Below, in pieces: positions 33,339 to 42,500 of a stretch of 64,000 nt of DNA. Position 1 is the stretch's first letter; every line of letters begins with the position of its first letter. The notes under the pieces were generated by a model. The model did no database searches. It was given only the letters and a program-made list of their open reading frames with translations, and was not told the origin of the DNA. Origin of the DNA: Pedobacter steynii. Lineage in GTDB: Bacteria; Bacteroidota; Bacteroidia; Sphingobacteriales; Sphingobacteriaceae. The stretch is from NCBI RefSeq assembly GCF_001721645.1, contig NZ_CP017141.1, positions 4,216,001 to 4,280,000 on the forward strand, in the 5' to 3' direction. Made by a program: the position numbers and the translations under genes.

Positions 33339-34181
33339 ATGCAAACATATTTTGAAAGCCGGTTCGCCCTGAGCCCTAATGAAGGAAAACAATTAGATAC
33401 CCAGGCCTTACGGGATAATTTTTTGATGGAAAAGCTTTTTGAAGCAGATGCCATACACCTGACTTTAACACATTACGACCGCTATATCTTTGGTGGGGTA
33501 ATGCCGGTAAAAGAAACGGTATTGCTTTCCAACCCGGAAAACCTGAAAGCAAATTATTTCCTGGAGAGAAGAGAGCTGGGGATCATCAATGTTGGCGGAA
33601 AAGGAACTGTGGTTGCTGATGGAACGAGCTATGAGATCGATTTCAAAGAAGCTTTATATTTAGGGAAAGGAACAAAAGAAGTGAGCTTTTCTTCTGCTGA
33701 TGGAAATGCTCCTGCAAAATTCTATATCAATTCTGCTCCGGCACACCATACTTACCCTTCAAAGAAAGTTTCAAAAACAGAAGCTGAAGTGGTAGAACTA
33801 GGCTCGGCAGAAACTGCGAACCACCGTGTGATCAATAAACTGATTGTAAACAGTGTATTGCCAACCTGCCAGTTACAGATGGGAATGACGGAGTTGAAAA
33901 GTGGTAGTGTCTGGAATACCATGCCTGCACATACCCACGATCGCAGGATGGAGGTATATTTCTATTTTGAAATCCCGCAAGGTCAGAGTGTCTGCCATTT
34001 TATGGGTCAGCCACAGGAAACAAGACACATCTGGATGCAAAATGAGCAGGCGGTAATTTCACCGAACTGGTCTGTGCATTCTGGAGCAGGAACCAGCAAT
34101 TACACTTTTATCTGGGGTATGGCTGGCGAAAATCTCGATTATGGCGATATGGACCACTGTGCCATCACTGAATTGAGATAA
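33339..34181 (+). CDS. kduI: 5-dehydro-4-deoxy-D-glucuronate isomerase
   Basis: A 280-aa cupin-fold isomerase, normal length. KduI converts 5-keto-4-deoxyuronate to 2,5-diketo-3-deoxygluconate. Seen: FGGVMPVKETVLL and LERRELGIINVGGKGTV in the N-terminal half, and the zinc-site pattern MPAHTHDRRMEVYFYF with later HIWMQNEQAVISPNWSVHSGAGT. It lies 74 bp after GH88; the gap contains a hairpin GTTCAGG/CCTGAAC (33272-33278, 33287-33293) without a T-run. KduD is two genes downstream, supplying the next step. Confidence 0.95.
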   Translation: MQTYFESRFALSPNEGKQLDTQALRDNFLMEKLFEADAIHLTLTHYDRYIFGGVMPVKETVLLSNPENLKANYFLERRELGIINVGGKGTVVADGTSYEIDFKEALYLGKGTKEVSFSSADGNAPAKFYINSAPAHHTYPSKKVSKTEAEVVELGSAETANHRVINKLIVNSVLPTCQLQMGMTELKSGSVWNTMPAHTHDRRMEVYFYFEIPQGQSVCHFMGQPQETRHIWMQNEQAVISPNWSVHSGAGTSNYTFIWGMAGENLDYGDMDHCAITELR

Positions 34182-34194
34182 TAATAAACCAAAT

Positions 34195-34229
34195 AGCCTG
34201 TTCAGCATAACCAACTGAACAGGCTTTTA
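34195..34229 (+). terminator. Terminator-like hairpin inside the uronate operon
   Basis: Perfect 11-bp stem AGCCTGTTCAG (34195-34205) with CTGAACAGGCT (34215-34225), then TTTTAATTT. It lies between kduI and the DUF4861 gene, so expression of the distal genes may be reduced or start from an internal promoter. Confidence 0.7.
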
Positions 34230-34247
34230 ATTTAACCGTATGAACTA

Positions 34248-35387
34248 ATGAAGAAATTAATCCTATTCCTATATGCTTTTTCTGCTTTACCAATAGTGCT
34301 TTCTGCACAAACCAAAAATGGAAAAGCGACGATCATCATTCAGAATACTTCTACCATAAAAAGAACCGGGGCAGTAACCGCTATATCGTGGAAAAGTATC
34401 CTTTCCAAATTCCCGGGTATCGATACGGGAAATTTTAAAGTCCTGAATTCAGGTAATAAGGAAGTACCTTTTCAACTGGAGTATAAAGGACAAACCAGTC
34501 CGCAGCAGCTCCTGGTGCAGCTGGATGTACAGCCAAATGCTTCGGTAAAACTTTCTGTGGTTCCTGGCAAAGCCGCCAGTACTGTTCAGAAAACTTTTGG
34601 ACGATATGTTCCGGAACGCAAAGATGATTTTGCCTGGGAAAATGATAAAGTGGCTTTCCGGATGTATGGTAAAGCACTGGAAAATACACCTAAAGAAATG
34701 GCTTACGGAACGGATGTCTGGGGGAAAAGAACAACCAGAATGATCTTAAATGAACGCTATAAAAGAGGTGAATATCATGTGGACCATGGGGACGGCAATG
34801 ATTATTACCATGTTGGACTGACCTTGGGGGCCGGAGATATTGCTCCTTATGTTAAAGACAAAATTTACTACCCGCTGAATTACCGCAACTGGAAAATTCT
34901 GGATCAGGGACCGTTACGTTTTACTTTCCAGTTGATTTACGATAACTGGGATGTAGATGGACGATCGGTGAAAGTAACCAAAACGATTTCTTTAGATGCC
35001 GGTTCACACCTGAACAGGATAGAAGCAGGTTATGAATACCAGGGCGAGGAGCCACTGCCAGTAGTACTCGGGATCATCAAACGGGCAACTCCGGGGAAGA
35101 TGTTACTGGATGAACAACAAGGGATTATGGGTTACTGGGAGCCTCAGCATGGGGCCGACGGAACAACAGGAGTTGCTACAATCCTGGCCGATCCTAAACT
35201 GAAGATGAAAGTGAGCAATGAACAACTGCTGACACAAACCAACGCAAATAATGGTAGTCCGGTTGTTTATTATAATGGGGCAGCCTGGGATAAAGCCATG
35301 GAAATCACCAGTGCAAAAGCCTGGTTTGACTATCTGAACAATTTTAAAAATACGCTGGAGCAGCCGCTAAAAGTAACGGTTCAATAA
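34248..35387 (+). CDS. DUF4861-family secreted protein
   Basis: A 379-aa protein with a signal peptide (LILFLYAFSALPIVLSAQ). It matches DUF4861 by segments such as NTSTIKRTGAVTAISWKS, FGRYVPERKDDFAWENDKVAFRMYG and WDVDGRSVKVTKTISLDAGSHLNR. Members occur in uronate and glycosaminoglycan utilisation loci, but I know of no firm biochemical role; a beta-sandwich mutarotase-like fold is a guess. It lies between kduI and kduD. Confidence 0.8.
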   Translation: MKKLILFLYAFSALPIVLSAQTKNGKATIIIQNTSTIKRTGAVTAISWKSILSKFPGIDTGNFKVLNSGNKEVPFQLEYKGQTSPQQLLVQLDVQPNASVKLSVVPGKAASTVQKTFGRYVPERKDDFAWENDKVAFRMYGKALENTPKEMAYGTDVWGKRTTRMILNERYKRGEYHVDHGDGNDYYHVGLTLGAGDIAPYVKDKIYYPLNYRNWKILDQGPLRFTFQLIYDNWDVDGRSVKVTKTISLDAGSHLNRIEAGYEYQGEEPLPVVLGIIKRATPGKMLLDEQQGIMGYWEPQHGADGTTGVATILADPKLKMKVSNEQLLTQTNANNGSPVVYYNGAAWDKAMEITSAKAWFDYLNNFKNTLEQPLKVTVQ

Positions 35388-35412
35388 ATCTTAATATCTA
35401 AAAATACATCAA

Positions 35413-36183
35413 ATGTCAGTACTGAATTTATTTAATTTAAGTGGTAAAACAGCCCTGGTTACGGGTTGTAAACGTGGAATTGGTAAGGCAATGGCCGAAG
35501 CACTTGCCGAAGCAGGTGCAGATATCATTGGCGTTTCTGCCAGCCTGGAACTGGAAAATTCAGCGGTAGAGTTAGCGGTAAAGGCACTAGGCAGAAATTT
35601 TTCTGCTTATCAATGTGATTTCAATGACCGCAATTCTTTGAAAAGCTTTATAGAAACGGTGAAAGCTGAACATCCGGTAATTGATATTCTGGTAAATAAT
35701 GCAGGAACCATCCTCAGAAAGCCAATTGCTGATCATTCTGATGAATATTGGGATGAGGTGATTGCCGTAAATCAAACTGCACCGTTTATTCTGACCCGTG
35801 AGATCGGAAAAGAGATGATTTTGAGAGGAAGTGGAAAAGTCATCTTTACAGCTTCATTACTTACCTTTCAGGGAGGAATTACCGTTCCCGGATATGCCGC
35901 AAGTAAAGGTGCGATTGGTCAGCTGACTAAAGCTTTTGCCAATGAATGGGCAGCAAAAGGAGTTAATGTAAATGCGATTGCGCCCGGTTATATTTCTACA
36001 GACAATACCACCGCTTTAAGGGCTGATGAAAACAGAAGCCGTTCTATCATGGAACGTATTCCCGCCGGCAGATGGGGGGAAGCGGAAGACTTTAAAGGTC
36101 CGACTGTGTTTTTGGCTTCTGAAGCCTCAAACTACATGCACGGCACAGTGATGACTGTGGATGGCGGATGGATGGGGAGATAA
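35413..36183 (+). CDS. kduD: 2-deoxy-D-gluconate 3-dehydrogenase
   Basis: A 256-aa classical short-chain dehydrogenase. Coenzyme motif TGCKRGIGKAMAEAL, the NNAG motif in LVNNAGTIL, Ser in TASLLTFQGG and the YxxxK pair in YAASKGAIGQL are all present. The C-terminal GTVMTVDGGWMGR is typical of KduD, which reduces 2,5-diketo-3-deoxygluconate to KDG. It sits in the uronate operon, 4 bp ahead of the sulfatase, so the two are tightly coupled. Confidence 0.93.
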   Translation: MSVLNLFNLSGKTALVTGCKRGIGKAMAEALAEAGADIIGVSASLELENSAVELAVKALGRNFSAYQCDFNDRNSLKSFIETVKAEHPVIDILVNNAGTILRKPIADHSDEYWDEVIAVNQTAPFILTREIGKEMILRGSGKVIFTASLLTFQGGITVPGYAASKGAIGQLTKAFANEWAAKGVNVNAIAPGYISTDNTTALRADENRSRSIMERIPAGRWGEAEDFKGPTVFLASEASNYMHGTVMTVDGGWMGR

Positions 36184-36187
36184 ACAG

Positions 36188-37630
36188 ATGAAGGGACCTT
36201 TACTGATTGCAGGATTGTTTGCACTGATGTTTTCTATGAAAGCGCAGGATAAAAAGGTAGTCCGTCCGAATGTCATTATCATCAATATGGATGATATGGG
36301 CTATGGAGATACCGAACCTTATGGAATGAATGGAATTCCAACACCTAATTTTAACCGTGCGGCAAAAGAGGGCATGCGCCTCACTCATTTTAATGCAGCA
36401 CAAGCCGTTTGCAGTCCGTCGAGGGCAGCATTGTTAACCGGATGTTATCCAAACCGGCTCAGCCTTGCCCATGCTTTGAGTCCTGAAGCTAGAACAGCTT
36501 TGAGCACTTCCGAAGAAACGATCGCCTCCTTGTTAAAAAAGGCAGGATATAAAACCGGAATGCTGGGGAAATGGCATTTGGGTTCAAAAGCGCCTTACCT
36601 GCCCACTCATTTTGGTTTTGACAGTTTCTATGGCCTTCCATATTCTCATGACATGTGGCCGGTGGGTTATGATGGAAAAGCATTGGACTCCAGTACGTAC
36701 AGAGGGAGATACCCACGACTGCCTATTCTTGAGGGAGATCAGGTAGTGGCTTATAATGACAACCTGGAAGACCAGGGAAAGCTGACGGGTACCTTTACAA
36801 AAAAAGCAGTTGAATTTATTAAAAGTCATAAAAAGGAACCCTTTTTTCTATACCTGGCGCAACCGATGCCACATGTCCCTTTAGCTGCCTCAGCTGCATT
36901 TAAAGGGAAAAGTGAGCAAGGTTTGTTTGGAGATGTGGTCATGGAGCTGGATTGGTCTTTAGGAGAAATCATGAGGAGCCTGGATGAAAATAAACTCTCC
37001 GAAAATACCATTCTGATCATTACCAGCGATAACGGGCCATGGCTAAACTATGGTGACCATGCAGGGTCCAGCGGAGGATTGAGAGAAGGAAAAGGCACAG
37101 CATGGGATGGAGGAACAAGAGTTCCCTGCATCATCCGCTGGCCGGGAAAAATAGCGGCAGGAAGTGTAAACTCCCAGCTAATGGTCAATATAGATTTACT
37201 ACCCACTATTGTTGCTATCGCAAAAGCAGGACTACCCAAAAATAAAATTGATGGAATGGATTTCTCCTCCCTGCTAACCGGAAAGACGGATAAAGGGCCA
37301 AGGGAAGTCTTTTATTACTATTATGATGTCAATAACCTGAAAGCACTGCGCTACAAGAATTGGAAACTCGTATTTCCGCATAGTTCCAGAACCTATACTG
37401 CCGGATTGCCCGGAAAAAACGGGTATCCTGGAGCAGCGCCCGATGCTCCGGTGAAAACGGCTTTATATAACCTTTCCCATGATCCGGGAGAACAGTATGA
37501 TGTCCAGGCCAGTTATCCTGAGATCATGAGAAAAATTGAAGCATTTGCAGAAGAAGCGAGGAAAGACCTGGGTGATGACCTGACTAAACGGGTGGGTGCC
37601 AATAGAAGAGCTGCAGGTAAAGTAAATTAG
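36188..37630 (+). CDS. Formylglycine-dependent sulfatase, family S1
   Basis: A 480-aa exported sulfatase; ATG 36188 opens the signal peptide MKGPLLIAGLFALMFSMKA. The modification motif CSPSRAALLTG starts at Cys75, the residue converted to formylglycine by an anaerobic or aerobic maturase. Metal ligands are seen in NMDDMGYGD and the ITSDNGPW segment. Linked with GH88 and KduI/D, it should remove sulfate from a uronic-acid-containing glycan. A maturase gene is not in this window. Confidence 0.92.
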   Translation: MKGPLLIAGLFALMFSMKAQDKKVVRPNVIIINMDDMGYGDTEPYGMNGIPTPNFNRAAKEGMRLTHFNAAQAVCSPSRAALLTGCYPNRLSLAHALSPEARTALSTSEETIASLLKKAGYKTGMLGKWHLGSKAPYLPTHFGFDSFYGLPYSHDMWPVGYDGKALDSSTYRGRYPRLPILEGDQVVAYNDNLEDQGKLTGTFTKKAVEFIKSHKKEPFFLYLAQPMPHVPLAASAAFKGKSEQGLFGDVVMELDWSLGEIMRSLDENKLSENTILIITSDNGPWLNYGDHAGSSGGLREGKGTAWDGGTRVPCIIRWPGKIAAGSVNSQLMVNIDLLPTIVAIAKAGLPKNKIDGMDFSSLLTGKTDKGPREVFYYYYDVNNLKALRYKNWKLVFPHSSRTYTAGLPGKNGYPGAAPDAPVKTALYNLSHDPGEQYDVQASYPEIMRKIEAFAEEARKDLGDDLTKRVGANRRAAGKVN

Positions 37631-37641
37631 AACCAACAGTA

Positions 37642-39276
37642 ATGATGAAAATAAAGATTAAAACAGGATTGCTTGCTTTGTTGATGATGAGTTCCGGAAT
37701 GGCATTTGCTCAGGATTATTGTCCGGTCATTCCACGCCCGGTATCAGTAACCGAAACAAATAGCCAGTTTTTACTCCATTCAAATACGCCAGTCGTACTG
37801 AATGATGCGGCATTAAATCCCATTGCTCAATATCTGCAGGAGGAACTGCTGAAAACACAGGGAATTACGCTGGGTATACAAACTCAGGACCTGATCAGAC
37901 AACCGGCAATCCGATTGGTGTTGTCTGCAAAGAAGAAAACTGCAGAAGGAGCTTATCTGCTGGAAATCAATAAAGATGGAGTTACCATTGTTGCTAAAGA
38001 GTTATCAGGGATGTTTTATGGTACGACCTCTTTAATGCAGTTGATCCGGCAAAGCAGAAATATCAAAGGAAGCCTGAGCCTTAAGGGCTGGAAAATGGAA
38101 GATCAGCCGGCTTATGGCTGGAGAGGTTTTATGCTGGACGAATCCAGACATTTCTTTGGTATGGAAAAACTAAAATCCATCATCGATTGGATGGCTTTTT
38201 ATAAACTGAATAAATTACATTGGCACCTTACTGATGAGCCGGCATGGCGTATTGAAATTAAAAAATATCCTAAGCTGGCACTGGTAGGAGGAGCGGGTAA
38301 TTACACCAATGAATTTGCCCCTGCTCAATATTACAGTCAGGAACAGGTGAAGGAAATCGTAGCTTATGCGGCTAAAAGGTTTATTACGGTGATTCCAGAA
38401 ATTGACATGCCGGGGCATGCTACAGCGGCAAATAAGGCTTATCCTGAATTTAGTGGTGGCGGAGCTCCGGGGCATCCTGAGTTTACCTTCAACCCCGGAA
38501 AGGAAGGAACTTATGCTTACCTCACAAATATCCTCAAAGAAACCAATGTTTTGTTTCCTTCTGCCATGGTACATCTTGGTGGTGATGAGGTCAGCTATGG
38601 CAATCAGAAATGGGCCACTGATCCGGATATCCGTTCCTTAATGACAGAAAAAAAACTTGCCGGAACAAAAGAGGTCGAAACCTATTTTATGAAGCGTATG
38701 GCAGATTCTGTATATCGCATGAATGCAAAATTGCTGGTCTGGGATGAGATGGCAGATGCTGGCCTGCCAAAAGATAAGACCATTATCTTTTGGTGGAGAC
38801 ATGATAAACCGGAAGTGCTTCAATCGACTTTAAGCAAAGGATATGAGACCGTTTTATGTCCACGTCTGCCTTTGTATTTCGATTTTGTGCAGGACAGTAC
38901 CCATACTTACGGGCGTAAATGGAGTAAGCTCTACAATCCGTTGGAAAGTGTATACTCTTTTTCCGCTGATAATTATCAATCCCAGGCAGTCCAAAAAAAC
39001 CAGATTCTGGGAATTCAGGCCAATTTATGGACAGAGACCGTTCAAACGGAACAACGCTTGGATTATTTGCTTTTTCCAAGGATTACTGCTCTTGCCGAAG
39101 CAGCCTGGTCTCCAAAGGAAGGAAAAGATTTTCAGCAATTTATGCAACGCCTGAAAGGGCATCTGGCGCTATATGAGGCGGAGGCAATTTATTATTATGA
39201 TCCCTTCCCAAGCCGAAAGTACCCGGAACCGGTAAAAGTAGGTAAGGGAATGAAACGTTTCAATACAGAGTTGTAA
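37642..39276 (+). CDS. GH20 beta-N-acetylhexosaminidase
   Basis: A 544-aa exported enzyme (signal ending in GMAFAQ). The N-terminal GH20b domain (about 25-140) precedes a catalytic barrel with RGFMLDESRHFF, WHLTDEPAWRIEI, IDMPGHATA and the catalytic Asp315-Glu316 pair in HLGGDEVSYGN. It removes N-acetylhexosamine, by substrate-assisted catalysis, from the non-reducing end. Together with GH88 and a sulfatase this suggests a glycosaminoglycan such as chondroitin or dermatan sulfate. 11 bp after the sulfatase. Confidence 0.93.
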   Translation: MMKIKIKTGLLALLMMSSGMAFAQDYCPVIPRPVSVTETNSQFLLHSNTPVVLNDAALNPIAQYLQEELLKTQGITLGIQTQDLIRQPAIRLVLSAKKKTAEGAYLLEINKDGVTIVAKELSGMFYGTTSLMQLIRQSRNIKGSLSLKGWKMEDQPAYGWRGFMLDESRHFFGMEKLKSIIDWMAFYKLNKLHWHLTDEPAWRIEIKKYPKLALVGGAGNYTNEFAPAQYYSQEQVKEIVAYAAKRFITVIPEIDMPGHATAANKAYPEFSGGGAPGHPEFTFNPGKEGTYAYLTNILKETNVLFPSAMVHLGGDEVSYGNQKWATDPDIRSLMTEKKLAGTKEVETYFMKRMADSVYRMNAKLLVWDEMADAGLPKDKTIIFWWRHDKPEVLQSTLSKGYETVLCPRLPLYFDFVQDSTHTYGRKWSKLYNPLESVYSFSADNYQSQAVQKNQILGIQANLWTETVQTEQRLDYLLFPRITALAEAAWSPKEGKDFQQFMQRLKGHLALYEAEAIYYYDPFPSRKYPEPVKVGKGMKRFNTEL

Positions 39277-39288
39277 AATTAAGTAAGA

Positions 39289-40545
39289 ATGAGAAGACGG
39301 AACTTTTTTAAGATTGCCCCTTTAGCGGGATTATTTGGTTTGTTAAACCCGGGGAAAACAATTGCTGCTATTCCTGAGGTTTTTGTGCCGGAAAAGTCAG
39401 ACCGGGAATATTGGATAGACCTGATGATCCGAATTGCGGAACCGGTACTGAAAAATCTGAGCAAAGGAGAGCTAAAGAAGAATATGCCTTTGGAGAAACC
39501 TGTAGGTTATGGGAAAAAGGTGGAAGAGGTAACCTATCTTGAAGCGTTGGGGCGTACCCTTGCCGGAATTTCAGGCTGGTTATCTTTGCCTGCTGATCAA
39601 AGCGCAGAAGGGAAGAAAAGAGCGGAATTTTCAGAAATGGCCAGAAAGAGCATTTTAAATCTCGTTAATCCAGCTTCTCCTGACTACACGGATTTCGTGA
39701 AAAAGGGGGAATCTCAGTTATTGGTTGATGCGGCATTTCTTTCTCATGCTTTTCTGCGTGCTCCTTTACAGCTTTGGGAACCGCTTCCTGACGAGGGAAA
39801 AAAACAAGTGATCAGCGCATTTAAAAGTCTGAGGTGGATTAAACCCGGCCAAAGTAACTGGCTTTTATTCTCTGCAATGGTAGAAACATTCTTTCTGAAA
39901 ATTGGAGAGGAATGGCAGCAGGAACGGATAAGTTATGCCATTGATAAACATAAAGAATGGTACAAGGGAGATGGCTGGTATGGTGATGGAGAGAAATTTC
40001 ATTTTGATTATTATAACGGTTTTGTGATCCAGCCAATGCTGGTGGATATTCATAAAGTATTGGTAGAAAAAGGCTTGGCGAAAACAGAAGAGTATGAACT
40101 GATGCTGAGAAGAATGCAGCGCTATGCGGCTTGTCAGGAGCGCATGATTTCTCCGGAAGCCAGCTATCCGGCAATAGGACGGTCTGTTGCCTATCGGGTC
40201 GGTGCTTTTCAGCCGCTGGCACAGCTGGCTTTAAGCCGTCAGTTACCAAAGATGATCAGTCCGGCACAAGTACGTTCTGCCTTAACGGCAGTGATGAAAA
40301 GACAATTCGAAATGAAGGGCACTTTTAGCAAAACAGGCTGGTTGCAACTGGGTTTTTGCGGACATCAGCCTCAGGCTGCAGAAACCTATATCAGTACCGG
40401 AAGTTTATATTTATGCAGTGTTGGTTTTTTGCCTTTGGGGCTACCTGCTGACGATGTTTTCTGGGCAGGTCCGGCAGAAGACTGGAGTGGTAAAAAGGCT
40501 TGGTCAGGCGGGATCTATCCGGATGATCATGCCGTAAGTTTTTAA
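39289..40545 (+). CDS. DUF2264 protein, probable glycoside hydrolase with twin-arginine-like signal
   Basis: A 418-aa protein starting MRRRNFFKIAPLAGLFG, a twin-arginine-like signal. The conserved parts are GIFWLSLP-like segments (here GISGWLSLPADQS), GQSNWLLFSAMVETFFL, YKGDGWYGDGEKFHFDYYNGFVIQPM and ASYPAIGRSVAYRVGAFQPLAQLAL, all features of DUF2264. As I recall, members have been linked to GH154 beta-glucuronidases; that fits a uronate locus but I cannot verify it here. Last gene of the operon, followed by a strong terminator. Confidence 0.8.
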   Translation: MRRRNFFKIAPLAGLFGLLNPGKTIAAIPEVFVPEKSDREYWIDLMIRIAEPVLKNLSKGELKKNMPLEKPVGYGKKVEEVTYLEALGRTLAGISGWLSLPADQSAEGKKRAEFSEMARKSILNLVNPASPDYTDFVKKGESQLLVDAAFLSHAFLRAPLQLWEPLPDEGKKQVISAFKSLRWIKPGQSNWLLFSAMVETFFLKIGEEWQQERISYAIDKHKEWYKGDGWYGDGEKFHFDYYNGFVIQPMLVDIHKVLVEKGLAKTEEYELMLRRMQRYAACQERMISPEASYPAIGRSVAYRVGAFQPLAQLALSRQLPKMISPAQVRSALTAVMKRQFEMKGTFSKTGWLQLGFCGHQPQAAETYISTGSLYLCSVGFLPLGLPADDVFWAGPAEDWSGKKAWSGGIYPDDHAVSF

Positions 40546-40556
40546 AATAATCATAA

Positions 40557-40598
40557 GCCTGTGGGTTGCTGAATTTGTTCAGAAACCCACAGGCCTTT
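40557..40598. terminator. Bidirectional terminator
   Basis: Stem GCCTGTGGGTT (40557-40567) with AACCCACAGGC (40584-40594), then TTTTA. It closes the uronate operon and the convergent fucosidase gene. Confidence 0.85.
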
Positions 40599-40601
40599 TA
40601 A

Positions 40602-42446
40602 TTAAAGGTTGCTTTCAATTGCACCTACTTTTTCTCTGTACAAATCCAGCGGACCATCCAGAAGTACGGCAATGACGGTTAAATTTTTATCCAGGCGATC
40701 TTCCGGTACCGGGATATAAATGATGCCCGGGATGGCGCTCCAATAAAGTTTATTGTAAATCTCAGGCTCCATCATCGTTCCTTCTCCCACAATCCGGATT
40801 CTGGCAATTTTGTTCTTAACCCCCTTTAAAGCAATTGGTCCTGTTGGCTTCCCCTCAACAAAAAGATAAACGGTTTTTTTATCCGCAGACAACGCGCTGT
40901 TACCCTGATAGTGTCCTTCAGGTAATCCTTTTCCGGTTTGAAATAAAGACTCTGCATTTTTAGTAATCCAGCTGTAAACCTCAGGGTTTAAAGTTTTCTT
41001 TTCCGCCTCAAATCCCAATCCATCTATGGCAAGTTTTGTGTTTAAGAAAGGATTATTGCCATCCTGCATTGCATCGGCAATTTCCGTGACCTGTTCCTTA
41101 GCTGAAGTTTTCTTTTTTTCTGAGAGGTTGACTTTAATACTGGTTTTTTGGTCGAGTTTCAAAGGCTCATCAAATTGAAGCGCCAACACCGTTACATCGG
41201 CATCAACTGAGCTTTCAGCAATCTTTAAAACCAGGTCGGTTCCGCTTTTACGAATGTCTACATTCGTATTACTGCCTACAATTTTAGCCGATTTAACTTT
41301 AGATCCGATCCCTTTCAGATAAAAAATTCCATCATATGGTGCCCAATCTGCATAGAGGTATAATGTTCTACGGTCTTTGGAAAGGCTGGTTTTTCCATTG
41401 AAATGTCCTGTGGGAATCCCTGCACGGGTGCCATAAATCGCTTCTCCATGCTTTTGTGTCCAGCGGGCCAGTCCTTTAAGGATTTTTACCTGTTGGTCAG
41501 GGATGGTTCCATCTGCCTTTGGTCCGATATCAAGCAATAAATTTCCGCCCATGCTGATACAATCTACCAGGGTCCTGATGATCATATTCGGGGATTTATA
41601 TTTATAGTCGTAAGGCTGATAACCCCAGGAGTCGTTCATGGTATAACACAATTCCCAGTAATCTCCTGCAGGTTTTACCACCGGGATCCCTTGTTCAGGA
41701 GTTTCGTAGTCGCCGTGTCCGTTGAGTCTGGAGTTGATGATGATATCCGGATTATAACTGCGCAATCCTTTCAGCACTTTTTGAGCCTGCCATTCTTCAC
41801 CTGAATGCTCCCAGTCGCCATCAAACCAAACCAGGTCTGGTCTAAAATTAGATGAAAGCTCATCCAGTTGTTTGTGGTAGTAATTCAGGAATTTGTTCCA
41901 GCGTTTTGGTTCTTCTCCTAATTTATATCTTTTGTGTTCTCTTGTAAATCCGTCATAGTCTGTATAACTCCAGTCGGGCAGGGAGAAATACAATCCTGTT
42001 TTTAATCCCGAAGCTTTTAAGGCTTTTACGAAAGGACTGATCAGGTCTTTTTTTGCTGCGCTATGTTTTATGGTTGTTGTGGCATTAGGCGCTTTAGTAT
42101 CCCATAAAGAGACCCCATCGTGATGTTTGGTGGTAATCACAGAATATTTAGCGCCACTTTCTTTAATGAGTTTTACCCATTCTTCAGGTTTGTAACCGGA
42201 GGCATTAAAGCCATCCAATTGTTTCATGTAATTATCATGACTGATGTAGTTATTGAAAAATGCCCAGGATTCTGAAATACCATTCACCGAATAAATACCC
42301 CAATGGATAAATATTCCCAGTTTGGCATCGGTAAACCATTCCATTTTTTTAGCGTTGTTCTTGTCCCGGGATTTGCTTTCCTGTGCTTTGTTTGTCTGGT
42401 GGAAAACCAGCAAAAACAGAAAAGACAATAAGGTCTTTTTGTTCAT
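40602..42446 (-). CDS. GH29 alpha-L-fucosidase with duplicated C-terminal domain
   Basis: A 614-aa exported enzyme (signal ending NKAQ). The GH29 barrel spans about 30-330: WFTDAKLGIFIHWG, ITTKHHDGVSLWDT, and the nucleophile Asp209 in LVWFDGDWEH. The C-terminal part contains the same unit twice: about 329-431 and 492-602. Both begin with a Trp-x-x-Lys helix (WTQKHGEAIYGT and WITKNAESLFQT), followed by GIPTGHFNGKTSLSKD or GLPEGHYQGNSALSAD. So the beta-sandwich accessory domain appears duplicated. Normal GH29 enzymes have one. It follows the AraC gene by 54 bp on the same strand. Confidence 0.9.
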   Translation of the reverse strand: MNKKTLLSFLFLLVFHQTNKAQESKSRDKNNAKKMEWFTDAKLGIFIHWGIYSVNGISESWAFFNNYISHDNYMKQLDGFNASGYKPEEWVKLIKESGAKYSVITTKHHDGVSLWDTKAPNATTTIKHSAAKKDLISPFVKALKASGLKTGLYFSLPDWSYTDYDGFTREHKRYKLGEEPKRWNKFLNYYHKQLDELSSNFRPDLVWFDGDWEHSGEEWQAQKVLKGLRSYNPDIIINSRLNGHGDYETPEQGIPVVKPAGDYWELCYTMNDSWGYQPYDYKYKSPNMIIRTLVDCISMGGNLLLDIGPKADGTIPDQQVKILKGLARWTQKHGEAIYGTRAGIPTGHFNGKTSLSKDRRTLYLYADWAPYDGIFYLKGIGSKVKSAKIVGSNTNVDIRKSGTDLVLKIAESSVDADVTVLALQFDEPLKLDQKTSIKVNLSEKKKTSAKEQVTEIADAMQDGNNPFLNTKLAIDGLGFEAEKKTLNPEVYSWITKNAESLFQTGKGLPEGHYQGNSALSADKKTVYLFVEGKPTGPIALKGVKNKIARIRIVGEGTMMEPEIYNKLYWSAIPGIIYIPVPEDRLDKNLTVIAVLLDGPLDLYREKVGAIESNL

Positions 42447-42500
42447 AGATTGTGTGTAGGTTTCGTTTGTTAATGTTTTGTTTGTGTGTTTTTTGTTCGC

